A stretch of 64,000 nt of DNA from Stomoxys calcitrans (lineage: Eukaryota; Arthropoda; Insecta; Diptera; Muscidae): contig NC_081553.1 of assembly GCF_963082655.1 (NCBI RefSeq), positions 42,637,812-42,701,811 of the forward strand. The letters run 5' to 3'. The translations under genes and the position numbers were made by a program. Under the pieces are notes generated by a model. The model was not told the DNA's origin, searched no databases, and saw nothing but the letters and a program-made list of their open reading frames with translations. The stretch's first letter is position 1, and the number at the start of each line of letters is the position of its first letter. Positions 45,430 through 56,198 of the stretch are shown here, piece after piece.

Positions 45430-47480
45430 CATCCGCACCCAGTTGTAACGGCATTTAGTTCGCATACAACTTGCACCCACACCTAGTCGCATCCGCGCTT
45501 GGCTCGCATCCGCACCCCGTACCCAATTACATCCGTGCTTAGATTGCATCCGCACCCAGTTGCATACGCATCTAGTTGAATCCGCGCTTGGCTAGCATCC
45601 GCACTCAGTTGCATTCCCTCTAAGCTCGCATCTATACATAGCCTGCATCCGCACTTAGTTTCATCCGCGCTAACTCGCATCCGCGCTAACACGCATCCGC
45701 GCTAACTCGCATCCGCGCTAACTAGCATCCGCGCTAACTCGCATCCGCGCTAACTCGCATCCGCGCTAACTCGCATCCGCGCTAACTCGCATCCGCGCTA
45801 ACTCGCATCCGCGCTAACTCGCATCCGCGCTAACTCGCATCCGCGCTAACTCGCATCCGCGCTAACTCGCATCCGCGCTAACTCGCATCCGCGCTAACTC
45901 GCATCCGCGCTAACTCGTATCCACGCTAACTCGCATCCGCGCTAACTCGCATCCGCGCTAATTCGCATTCGCGCTAACTCGCATCCGCATTAACTCGCAT
46001 CCGCGCTAACTCGCATCCGCGCTAACTCGCATCCGCGCTAACTCGCATCCGCGCTAACTCGCATCCGCGTTAACTCGCATCCGCGCTAATTCGCATCCGC
46101 GTTAACTCGCATCCGCACTTTATTTGCATCCGCACTTTATTTGCATCCGCGCTTAGCTCGCATCCATGCTTAGCTCGCATCCACGCTTGGCTCGCATCCG
46201 CACCCCGTACCCAATTACATCCGTGCTTAGCTTGCATCCGCACCCAGTTGCATACGCATCTAGTTGAATCCGCGCTTGGCTAGCATCCGCACTCAGTTGC
46301 ATTCCCTCTAAACTCGCATCCATACATAGCCTGCATCCGCACTTAGTTTCATCCGGAAGTAGCTTTCATCCGCGCTATCTCGCATCCGCGCTAACTCGCA
46401 TCCGCGCTAACTCGCATCCGCGCTAACTCGCATCCGCGCTAACTCGCATCCGCGCTAACTCGCATCCGCGCTAACTCGCATCCGCGCTAACTCGCATCCG
46501 CGCTAACTCGCATCCGCGCTAACTCGCATCCGCGCTAACTCGCATCCGCGCTAACTCGCATCCGCGCTAACTCGCATCCGCGCTAACTCGCATCCGCGCT
46601 AACTCGCATCCGCGCTAACTCGCATCCGCGCTAACTCGCATCCGCGCTAACTCGCATCCGCGCTAACTCGCATCCGCGCTAACTCGCATCCGCGCTAACT
46701 CGCATCCGCGCTAACTCGCATCCGCGCTAACTCGCATCCGCGCTAACTCGCATCCGCGCTAACTCGCATCCGCGCTAACTCGCATCCGCGCTAACTCGCA
46801 TCCGCGCTAACTCGCATCCGCGCTAACTCGCATCCGCGCTAACTCGCATCCGCGCTAACTCGCATCCGCGCTAACTCGCATCCGCGCTAACTCGCATCCG
46901 CGCTAACTCGCATCCGCGCTAACTCGCATCCGCGCTAACTCGCATCCGCGCTAACTCGCATCCGCGCTAACTCGCATCCGCGCTAACTCGCATCCGCGCT
47001 AACTCGCATCCGCGCTAACTCGCATCCGCGCTAACTCGCATCCGCGCTAACTCGCATCCGCGCTAACTCGCATCCGCACTTTATTTGCATCCGCTCCTGG
47101 CTATCATACTCACACAGTTGCATACTCACACAGTTGTATGGATGCGAGCATAAGCTCGCATCCATACTTAGCCTGCATCCGCACTTAATTTCATCCGCAC
47201 CTAGGTGGCATCCAGGCTTACTCGCATCCGCGCTATCTCGCAGCCGCTCTTTGTCTGCATCCGCACCCAGTTGCGTCCGCTCTTGGCTATCATACACACA
47301 CAGTTGCATTCGCACTTAGTTGCATCCGCGCTTGGCTTGCATCCACACTTAGTCTGCAGCCGCACTTAACTTGCATCCGCACCCAGTTGCATCGCACCTA
47401 GCTCGCATGCTTACCTAGTTGCATCGCACCTAGCTCGCATCCGTACCTAGTTGCATCCGCGCCTGGCTCGCATCCACACC
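45430..47480. repeat. 16-bp CpG-rich satellite with higher-order structure
   Basis: The unit is AACTCGCATCCGCGCT (16 bp, three CpG). Block 1 (about 45660-46110) has some variant units (CGTATCCACG, CGCATTCGCG). Block 2 (46381-47068) holds about 43 units that look identical. Before each block lies a ~165-bp stretch of diverged units (GGCTCGCATCCGCACCCCGT at 45501 and 46189). These are 688 bp apart, equal to 43 x 16. Both flanks decay into ATCCGCACCTAGTTGC-type units. No reading frame is maintained because 16 is not a multiple of 3. Confidence 0.92.
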
Positions 47481-47929
47481 TAGTTCCATCTCAAGATAGA
47501 ATTTCCGGCCGTAGATAGTTGTTCTCACGAATGCTCCCCTATTTAAATTGTTTTATCCCGTTGACTTTGTAGTAAATCCGAATGGGCATAGAGCGCACAT
47601 GCTTTTCCCTGCCACGGATTCATAAGACGTCGCCATCGTTTCCGCCAACCAGTTCTCCGACTCCAGCCCTCCATCCAAATACGACGATCCCGAGTTCAAC
47701 CAGGACAGCGCTCAATTTGCTCACAACGGCAGTCTGACAACATGGCGGCCGCTACAATGAGCTCACCGACCAAGAGTACTGAAGGGCTCCGACCGACCAA
47801 AAGCAACACTAAAGCGGCCTTGAACCTGCGAGGGTCTCTTTGTCGAACTAGATCCACCCATCCTGCAAGAGATGCTTCTACAGCCGGTAAAATACAATAC
47901 TAGGGGGTAAAATACAACTCTCAGCGCCA
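47481..47929 (+). other. Non-repetitive segment with a small open frame, possibly retroelement-derived
   Basis: A 53-codon frame, 47742-47903, begins MAAATMSSPTKSTEGLRPTK and runs to a TAG. It is Ser/Thr/Lys-rich like the start of some retroelement ORF1 proteins, but no domain is visible. The segment is more GC-rich than the surrounding DNA. I cannot assign a function. Confidence 0.3.
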
Positions 47930-48270
47930 TGTTCAGTGAAATCGGATAATGAATGCGTTTCTTTATGGGCTCAAGACCATTAATCGGGAAACCGTTGTCT
48001 CTAAGAGCTATGTTCAAAAATAATTTTCTCCAGAACAATGCAATGTTAAAGGGTACTTAAAAAATTCCTGTTACAAATTTGGTCGCAATCAGTTGGTAAG
48101 TGTGCTATGTATGGACATAAGACCCCAAATCGGGTCTTAGTGTCAGCTATATCCAAATATTGTCCGATTTAGGTTATATTGAAAATGATTTCGGGGGGTT
48201 TATTCGGGTAATAAACACTCCTTTAATGGGTTTAATACCCCAAAGGGGAATAAAGGTCTATATGTGATGC
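47930..48270. repeat. Degenerate HINE-like monomers
   Basis: TTCAGTGAAATCGGATAATG, GGGCTCAAGACCATTAATCG and TATATCCAAATATTGTCCG mark two or three old monomers without ends. Confidence 0.5.
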
Positions 48271-49651
48271 AATCTCCGTACTGAAAGCGTCAAATTCGTT
48301 AAAAAACTAGAGATCAAAAAAGGCCCCTAATCGACAGTTTAGTCTATATGTCAGGTTTGTCTAAGCATCTTCTCATCTATACCATATTCGCTGCGGATAG
48401 CGTCGGACATAGTGCAATACGCTAATTCAGTTTAAATTATTGCTTCCACATCCTCCTTACTGTCCTTATACAATTTTTGTCCGGTGTATATATCTCCCAA
48501 GTGATGTTTAATGGTATTGGTGTTTAGTTTTATTTTTTTTTTTTTTTTGCAAAATTGAATGAAACAACGATGAGCGTTAGAAAGAAAAGTTTCTTCTTGT
48601 GTATGGCAAATATTGTAAAACGTGAGTTAGATAACGCCTTTCAGTAATGTAATGCAAAGTAATGTCATGTTATGCATTAATTCCACTACTAAAGTGCCAG
48701 AACATTGAGAACAACAACATCAAAAACAGTCAACTGAGAGAAAAGAAAAAAAAAACGCAAAGCCACAAAAGAAATGGAATAGAATTTAACCAACTTTCTT
48801 ATAGACAGACGGGCGGACGTCATCCGCCTCGATAGACAGACAGATGGACGGACTTGGCCATGGTAGAGGGACACAAGACTGCCACGTTCGGCGACACTAA
48901 ACCTTGTTGCAACATCTCCCCTCTAGGGGCTGCCAAGGTAATTTGCATTAGAATTGACAACAGTAGTCAACGTTTTGAAAAGTTACCATCCCAAAGCCTT
49001 TGAAAAAAAAACCAAGTACGCTGTTAAACAAATAAAAACCAAAGCAAAAGAACCTAAAGAAACCAAAGGCTAGAATCAGAGCGACCGCCATCCGACAGCT
49101 ACTTTGTCAAAATAAAATTTCTGGGCTCTGGCGAGTGGCAACAGAATGCCAAGAAGTGTCAACACCAACAACAGTACTTGAAAAAAAAATCCAAACTATT
49201 CTAATCTAAATAAGAATTTTAAAACGTGACAGAGGTATTATTAGCGACAAAAATATTTAGTTTTTTTTTCTTTTTCCTATGGCTGACCGCGCATACCTAT
49301 TACCTTTCATTTGGTGTGAAGAAAATATTTGAAGTCGTGTTGGACATTTTTCTAATTTTGAACATGAGATATTGGCAAAGCTGTGGAAAATTATTTAAAA
49401 ATTTAAATTTGAATGTTTTATGGTGGCGTAACGAAATCTTCAGATTTCCAGGGATATAAATTTTCGATTTTTTTTTTTTGTATAATGTACATAAACAAGA
49501 ATAAGATCTAAAAGCTATCTAAATGAGTTTATGAACTCGCACATTTCTGGAAAGGATAATCAGAGTCTAACACAACTTTACTAGTAAAATTGGAGGCAAA
49601 ATGGATGAGAATTACTTTCTGAAATCGGAAAGGTTGCTGATATGGGAAATA
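48271..49651. other. AT-rich stretch, no gene supported
   Basis: A T-run lies at about 48531-48548. A HINE microsatellite relic (GACAGACAGATGGACGGAC) lies at 48830-48855 without flanking HINE ends. Short frames only. Confidence 0.5.
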
Positions 49652-51000
49652 TCTTACATGAAAAATTCAATTTGTGTTTGTTTGTCGGTTTGTTTGTTCA
49701 GTATAGACTAATGAAAGTTGGGTTCAAGTTCCTGGGGGCCGCCCCAGCCCCAAAACATCTTAAAATAGCTTTATTTGACGATCATGACACTATGGTACTC
49801 AAATGAAAGGTATTCGGGAGTAGATTACGAAAATGGTCAGAAAGGAGAAATATGTTTTATAATTTGTTGATACCGAACAGGGCGGACCCTTACCCCAAAA
49901 ATACCACCCAAAATCACAAGTAGACATAAAAGGCAACATGGATATCAAATGAAAGGTATTGAAGAGTAGAATACGAATATGGTATAAAAAATTGGCTTCA
50001 AGTACGCAGTAATTTGCCCTAACCCAAAAATGTCTAAAAAACAGACAAATTGGTCGTCCATATCAATACGGGGCTTAAATAGAAGGTATTCGGGAGTAGA
50101 TTACGAATCTGGCATACAAAATCAGATCGAAGTGTAGGGGGTCACCCCACCGCCCAAAAGAGCCCCAAAATGGGCATATGACCCATCATGACTATATGAT
50201 AATCAAATGAAAGGTATTGAAGAGTAGAATACGAATATGGTATAAAAAATTGGGCTCTAGTACCCAGGAAGTTTCCCTAACCCAAAAATGTCTAAAAGCA
50301 GACAAATTGGTTGTCCATATCAATATGGGGCTTAAATAGAAGGTATTAGGGAGTAGATTACGAATCCGCCATACAAAATCAGGTCGAAGTGTAGGGGGTC
50401 ACCCCACCCCCCCAAAAGAGCCCGAAATGGGCATATGACCCATCATAACTATATGAGATCCTGTTTGTTTGTTTGTTCTGTAGAAACAAAAAGTAATGAA
50501 AAGTATCCGGCAGTAGATTACAAATATGGCATACAAAATTCGGTCCATGTTATGGGAGGTCGCACCACCCCCAAATACCCCCAAAATGGGCATATCAGAC
50601 GATCATGGCTATATGGGATTCAAATGAAAGATATTTGGGAGTAGATTAAAAGTATGACATTAAAATTTGCGTTCATGGCAAGTTGGTGCTTTTCCTTCTA
50701 AAAATACGTCGAATAGGTTAATTGACCAATTATGGCAAAATGGGACTCAAATGAAAGGTATTTGAGACTAGAAAACGAATTTGATATCCAATTTTGGGGG
50801 TACGCACTAAATCACCCCCTTAAACTGAATTTTATTTACGACTATAGTAATATGAGCTCAAATTAACAATAGTTGGGAGTAAAGAACGAATTTCATATCT
50901 ATTTTTAGGGCAAGGTGCCGGTGGCCGCCCCAACCCCAAAACACCCTCAAAACGGTTCATACCGTTGGGGCTCAAAGTAAAGAGATTTGTGGGTATATAA

Positions 51001-51049
51001 AAATGCAAATGCAAATTTTGCCCATGAACATTCCACTAAGGAACAGTGG
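51001..51049 (-). mobile_element. SINE 3'-end fragment inside HelG
   Basis: ATGCAAATGCAAATTTTGCC followed by CATGAACATTCCACTAAGGA is the 3' end of the SINE, present without its body. HelG sequence resumes at GGTGTACACAAATTTGATAT. Confidence 0.7.
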
Positions 51050-51427
51050 GGGTGTACACAAATTTGATATCTATATTTGGGTCGAAATATCTCCCCTAAA
51101 AAGCATTTCTCATTACCCTAATATCAAAAATACCAGATCTGGGAGATTGGTAATGCGTTCGTTCGACCAATCACGACAATATAGTGCCATGTGTTTGGGG
51201 AGCCGCCCCACCCCAAAATACCTCCCTATTATATAAAAGCTATTTGGGGTGAACATTTATTGACCGTCAATCACAACTTATTTTCCGATCATGCCATTAT
51301 TTGATTCATATGATATGTTTCGGAAAGTAGAGCACGAATCTTGTATTTACTTTAATGGCCAAGTGGCCACCCCCGATATATGCGGTAACATGCGACTCAA
51401 AAGAAAGGCATTTGGAAGTAGAGTAAA

Positions 51428-51698
51428 AATTTACCCAGAAACTGAGAAGGGGCAAACTTCTCACACATCAATGAGTGCTTTTCGATTCAAGTTGAGTTTA
51501 TCAACGATAAGGGACCTTTTTTATAGCCGAGTCCGAACGGCGTGCCGGAGTGCGACACCTCCTTAGGGAGAATGGTACCTCGCAAATATCGCCAGCATTA
51601 AGAGGGGTAACCATCGTTTTAAATTTTGTCCGAAGTTCCGCCAGAATTCTAACGCAGACGTTCAGCGTCATAGGCGGACATAGGCTACATTAGCACGA
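51428..51698 (-). mobile_element. tRNA-derived SINE segment carried inside HelG
   Basis: GGGGCAAACTTCTCACACAT, GCCGAGTCCGAACGGCGTGC, TCGCCAGCATTAAGAGGGG and CGTCATAGGCGGACATAGGC are in the same order and orientation as in the other HelG copies. Confidence 0.72.
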
Positions 51699-51929
51699 AT
51701 TCGATATCCACATTCAATAGTGTAGTGTCCCCACCATAAAAGGATATTAAAGAGTAAAGAAGGCGCTGCGAAGCGAGCTAGTGCAAAATCATAGTTTGAT
51801 GTGCCCTATTTGGCGTCTCAACATATACTCGTATCAATGAGAACATCAATTGGAGAAATATGACCTTATGACAGTAACTAGTACGAAAGGAAGAGAGAGT
51901 GAGTAGGCATAGCAAGGATGGACTATGTG

Positions 51930-52320
51930 AGTGACGCAGCTGTTGGAAGACATAATTGAACACTGTGTGCAAAATTTCAGCCAAACCGGACAAAACTTGC
52001 GACTTCCAGGAGCTCAAGAAGTCAAATCGGGATATCGGTTTATATTGGAGTTATATCAGGTTATAAACCGATTTGCACAGTGCTTAGCACAGCTGTTGGA
52101 AGTCATAAGAAAATTTCAACCGGTTAGCTTTATACGTACGACCGCTACAGTGATTTCGATAGACCCTGAGGATTCTTATTATATGGCAGCTATAACCAAA
52201 TAGGGTCCAGATTAACCCATATTCAGTTCATATGCCGCGAGGCTTACAACAACTTACTGTTACGAAATTACAGTGATTACCATGCCACGATGGGCATTCA
52301 CCTAAGCCAGTAATCGGCTT
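51930..52320 (-). repeat. Degenerate HINE-A monomers
   Basis: GTGCAAAATTTCAGCCAAAC, GAGCTCAAGAAGTCAAATCG and TATATCAGGTTATAAACCGA are recognisable. Both ends are missing. Confidence 0.6.
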
Positions 52321-52369
52321 TTTGTGCTCTCATAAAATTAAGAAAAACCTCGAAAAAGAAAACTTTATG

Positions 52370-53110
52370 TTGGGAATTCCGTGCTAGTTACAAAATCCTT
52401 AATAGTTTTCCATACCACTCCCCATAGTTGGTTCATGTTTGGTATTGTATCCCTAAGAGCCGGTGTCTTTTAGCCGTGAAAGCCGTCCAATGTCATAGGA
52501 AAGGCTCCAACGTCTCATCATCTTACCCACATGCCCTAAACATGCTATCACTTGCCGCACCGAATAAGCATAAGTGGACTCGTCCTATGTGTCCCGTTAT
52601 GATACCAATAGCTATTCTGATCTCCTTCTTGCTTTCTTTCAGTAAAAGCCTCGCCTTCTCACGATCTGGATCCCCTCATAGGATTTTCGCCGTCCTACCG
52701 ACCGTTTCGCTGTTCTACAATTTTGCATGCGCATTTGTCGCCCACGCCCTTAAATCGGATTACGTGAAAGGCTTTGGGATAACCAAGTTTATAGGCGGTA
52801 GTTCTCTGGCCATATTCTGCCTAATATTCTGCCCTTTCCTTCCCCCTCACTCTGTTATGGCCCGGCACCCAAACGAAGCGGATTGTGCCATCCTCAGAAA
52901 AGGCGTTAATCTCCTTCTCAAATCCACAGTTCGTGCCCTTATCTTCCTGGTTGTTATTGCCCTTACGGACAGTAACACACCACCTCATGCACTCTGTGAT
53001 CGCCCGGATCTTCGCCTGCAGGACCATATTAGGGTCAGGTAGTCCAAGACATTTATCAGTGCCTGGTTTCTCAATGTAGATCCCGGTCCCGCTCTGTTCT
53101 CTAGCTTTGA
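52370..53110 (-). pseudogene. Non-LTR (LOA/R1-like) ORF2 3' part: RNase H and C-terminus
   Basis: Minus translation gives FEKEINAFSEDGTIRFVWVPGHNRVRGKE with VPGH, the usual end of an RNase H domain. After frameshifts it gives a C-terminal stretch ending WGVVWKTIKDFVTSTEF, typical of the end of this ORF2 type. Several frameshifts and stops are present (for example after RAEY). The long plus-strand open frame over the same bases (52428-53042) has no family resemblance and is taken as its shadow. An array of HINE-A monomers (53155-53645) lies between this piece and the ORF1 remains. Confidence 0.75.
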
Positions 53111-53154
53111 TCCATCAATGCTTGGAAATCGAAAAATAATAATACGCCTGTAAG

Positions 53155-53645
53155 AAACTTAAGACCATAACTAGGCATAATTATACGGTCCGAATCGGTC
53201 TATAACCTGATATAGCTCCCATACAAACCGATCTCCCGATTTGACTTCCAGAGCCCTTACAAGCCGCAATTTTTATCCGATTTGGCTGAAATTTTGCATA
53301 TACTGTTCTGTTCCGACTTCCAACAACTGTGCTCAATATGATCCAAATCAGTCTATAACCTGATATAGCTCTATAGAAAATCCTTGTTCGGTTCCTAAAA
53401 GCTGTAATGTTATGACTTTCAGCAACTGTGCTGAGTATGGTTGAAATCGGTCCATAACCTGATATAGCTGTCAATCAAAACCGATCTTAAATCTCGACTT
53501 CTTGAGCTACTAGAGGGCACAATTCCTTTCCAATTTGTCTGAAATCTTGCACGACATGCTTAGCAACTGTGCTAAGCATGGTTTAAATCGCTTCATAACC
53601 AGATATAGCTGCCATATAAAACAATCTTGATTCTTGACTTCTTGA
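53155..53645 (+). repeat. HINE-A monomers without ends
   Basis: CGGTCTATAACCTGATATAG, TTGGCTGAAATTTTGCATAT and CTTGAGCTACTAGAGGGCAC mark three or four diverged monomers between two non-LTR pieces. Confidence 0.65.
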
Positions 53646-54330
53646 GACACTAGAGGCCCCAGTTTGTTAGGCTGTGTTGGGTCTCTCGCCATTGCACTGC
53701 TTGATATTTTAGTATTAGCATCTTTGCTAATCCTAGTCTTTACAATATTGAGAGAGTCCGTGATTGTCTCGTTGTCAGCCCCCTGCTTGTTGGGCGGTGT
53801 TGAGTCACCTACCACTGCACGGCCTGGTATCTCAAAATGAGAATTTCTGCCTATACTAGTCCTCCCAATCTTGAAGAAGATAGCTTTGCTCCCGTAGCGT
53901 GCCATGCCTTCAGCCTTAACCAAACTCGTCACGGAGACTTGATCAATACCTCCCTGTGGAAGACCTGGCACTTCTCTGCGGCCAAACCTTGGTTTTGCTT
54001 GTCCAAGAATCCCAACATGCGCTCCGTCACAAATTTACTGCCCTATCCCTTGATGAAGACCGTCGCCTTTGTGAGCTGGGGGATATCCATATTTCTCCCC
54101 AGGTCGAGCTTTGCGCCCTCCCAAGGAGCATGAATACCTCTGACGAGCTGTTTGACGGTATCAATACATTCCGCCGACGCAAAACGTGCGTAAAGTTGTC
54201 TCCTCTATACTCGCAGCTCATCATTTGTATGGGTGGAACCTCTACAGAGTTCCACCAGTGTTCGAAAATCCGATCGTTAACCAGATCCATCACTTTGATC
54301 TGGTAGAATCCTACCGGATGCACAGCCGAT
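53646..54330 (-). pseudogene. Non-LTR ORF1 C-terminal part (DUF4780-like), frameshifted
   Basis: Minus translation, with frame changes, contains IDTVKQLVRGIHAPWEGAKL, DIPQLTKATVFIKG, MLGFLDKQNQGLAAEKCQVF and KAEGMARYGSKAIFFKIGRT. I recall this order from ORF1 proteins of LOA/R1-like fly elements carrying a DUF4780-type domain. A stop follows VFIKG and frames change at least twice. It continues the N-terminal part at 55357-56090; the HINE-A at 54331-55357 separates them. Confidence 0.68.
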
Positions 54331-55357
54331 TTTTATACCCTCCACCATAGGATGGGGGTATACTAATTTCGTCATTCTGTTTGTAACTACTCGAAATATT
54401 CGTCGGAGACCCCATAAAGTATATATATTCTTGATCGTCGCGAAATTTTATGTCGATCTAGCCATGTTCGTCCGTCAGCCCGTTTGTCCGTCTGTCTGTC
54501 GAAAGCACGCTAACTTCCGAAGGAGTACAGCTAGCCGCTTGAAATTTTGCAGAAATACTTTTTTTTTAGTGTAGGTCGGTTGGTATTGCAAATGGGCCAT
54601 ATCGGTCCATGTTTTGATATAGCTGCCATATAAACCGATCTTGGGTCTTGACTTCTTGAGCCTCTAGAGGTCGCAATTCTCATCCGATTTGGCTGAAATT
54701 TTACACAGTGTTTAAGTATCACTTCTAACAAATGTATTAAATATGATTCAAATCGGTCCATAACCAGGTATAGCTGCCATATAAACCGATCTTGGGTCTT
54801 GACTTCTTGAGCCTCTAGAGAGCGCAATTCTTACCCGATTGGAATGAAATTTTGCACGACGTGTTTTGTTATGATATCCAACAACTGCGCTAAGTATGCT
54901 TCAATTCGGTACATAACCAGATATAGCTGCCATATAAACCGATCTGGGATCTTGACCTCTTGAGCCTCTGGAGGTCGCAATTATTATCCGATTTGCCTGA
55001 AATTTTGTACAACGGATCCTCTCATGACCATCAACATACGTGTTTATTGTGGTCTGAATCTGTCTATAGCCCGATACAGCTCCCATATCAATCGATCTCT
55101 CTATTTTACTTCTTGAGCCCCCAAAGGGCGCAATTCTTATTCGAATTGGCTGATATTTTACACAGGTCTCCAACATATAATTTCATTGTGGTGTACACCG
55201 GATCATATCTTGATATCGCTCTAATAGCAGAGCATATCTTTTCTTACATCATTTTTTGCCTAAGAAGAGATGTCGGGAAAAGAACTCGACAAATGCGCTC
55301 CATGGTGGAGGGTATATAAGATTCGGCCCGGCCGAACTTAGCACGCTTTTACTTGTT
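54331..55357 (+). mobile_element. HINE-A element, complete, inserted in non-LTR ORF1
   Basis: The best example of the termini. The 15-bp subterminal inverted repeats are perfect: TATACCCTCCACCAT at 54334-54348 and ATGGTGGAGGGTATA at 55302-55316. The hairpin TTCGGCCCGGCCGAA lies at 55322-55336, then GCACGCTTTTACTTGTT. The microsatellite is short (CCGTCAGCCCGTTTGTCCGT). The insertion split ORF1 of a non-LTR element between GCCGATT and ATGACTGC. Confidence 0.9.
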
Positions 55358-56090
55358 ATGACTGCATAAGTTAACTCATCTCTGTTGTGCTTCCATGCCA
55401 CTCTGGCGTAAGAGGGCGGCTCCTTATCATTCTCAGCGACCATCTTCCCCTTCCGTGATGGCTGTGGCCTCAGTTTGGAAGTCACTGTCCTCCATGAAGA
55501 TGCAGGGGCCGTGCGCGCTTCCTTCGTTCCTGTTCCGACTTTGTCAACCTCCGCAGGACACTATCTGGAGTCTCCATTGTGGGATGGCAGGCTTGGTTTT
55601 CCCAGAGTACTTGAAAGCGGGGAGGTCTTTTTCGCCTTCCGCATTTTGGCAGTGTTATGCTCTTCGGGAGATCTGATTCTTTTTCCAGCTTCCGTAGATG
55701 TGTTTGGAATGCCAGTTCTATCCCTTTCAGCATCCTGCACTTTTGCCTGATTACGCAGCCGGTACATACTCCCCTGTCTCCTTCGTCGTGCAACGGATCG
55801 CTTTCTTGGTCTGCTTGTGAGCTTAGCAAAGCCATCGCTCGCTTTTGCCGTCATCCCGATGCCCTCATATCTCGATTCGGCTGCGATGACTCTTTCATTG
55901 ACACCATCGCTGTCAGAATCCGAGTCCGAAACACCACCTTTTCTTAAAGGCTGGGGACGAACTGTGCGTCCCACTGATTTATCCGTCTCTTCCTCATTAA
56001 TTAGTCTGACGACTTGTTGTGCGCTTGAAGCATTACTATCAACTACAGGTGCCAAGAAGGGGAGGAAAACACGCTACGGTCTTAAGCCGA
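55357..56090 (-). pseudogene. Non-LTR ORF1 N-terminal part, cut by HINE-A
   Basis: The minus frame starts MAPVVDSNASSAQQ at 56055 and is rich in Ser, Asp, Arg and Lys (SDSDSDGVNE, RPRKRSVARRRRQG, a basic RNA-binding-like stretch). After a frame change near 55560 it continues to PSYARVAWKHNRDELTYAVI, where HINE-A breaks it. SYARV is a common feature just before the DUF4780-like domain. This start Met is the most upstream in frame. The rest of ORF1 is at 53646-54330. Confidence 0.68.
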
Positions 56091-56198
56091 CACCGCAAAT
56101 GTTGAGTCTATGGAGTCCATTTCTAGCCCACTCTAAGAGGCTTTAAAAATTTTTTTTTCGTAGTAGGTAGTAACTATTCCGAGATACGGATATTTTTT

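Larger units (their letters stand above)
49652..51781 (+). mobile_element. HelG element, complete, SINE-bearing subtype
   Basis: TCTTACATGAAAAATTCAAT follows an A; the last bases GCGAGCTAG precede a T. TTTGTTTGTCGGTTTG is near the start. Two nearly identical segments (about 49960-50130 and 50210-50370) show a ~250-bp tandem duplication. A second SINE tail piece lies at 51001-51049 and the main SINE segment at 51428-51698. The 3' tail is diverged (GGCGCTGCGAAGCGAG). Confidence 0.8.

Noticed and set aside
45660..47070. CRISPR-like array from regular short repeats
   Set aside because: The 16-bp units are directly adjacent with no spacers, in eukaryotic DNA. It is a satellite.
52428..53042. 204-codon plus-strand open frame
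   Set aside because: It overlaps the minus-strand RNase H/C-terminal remains with VPGH and lacks any family resemblance. It is an antisense shadow.
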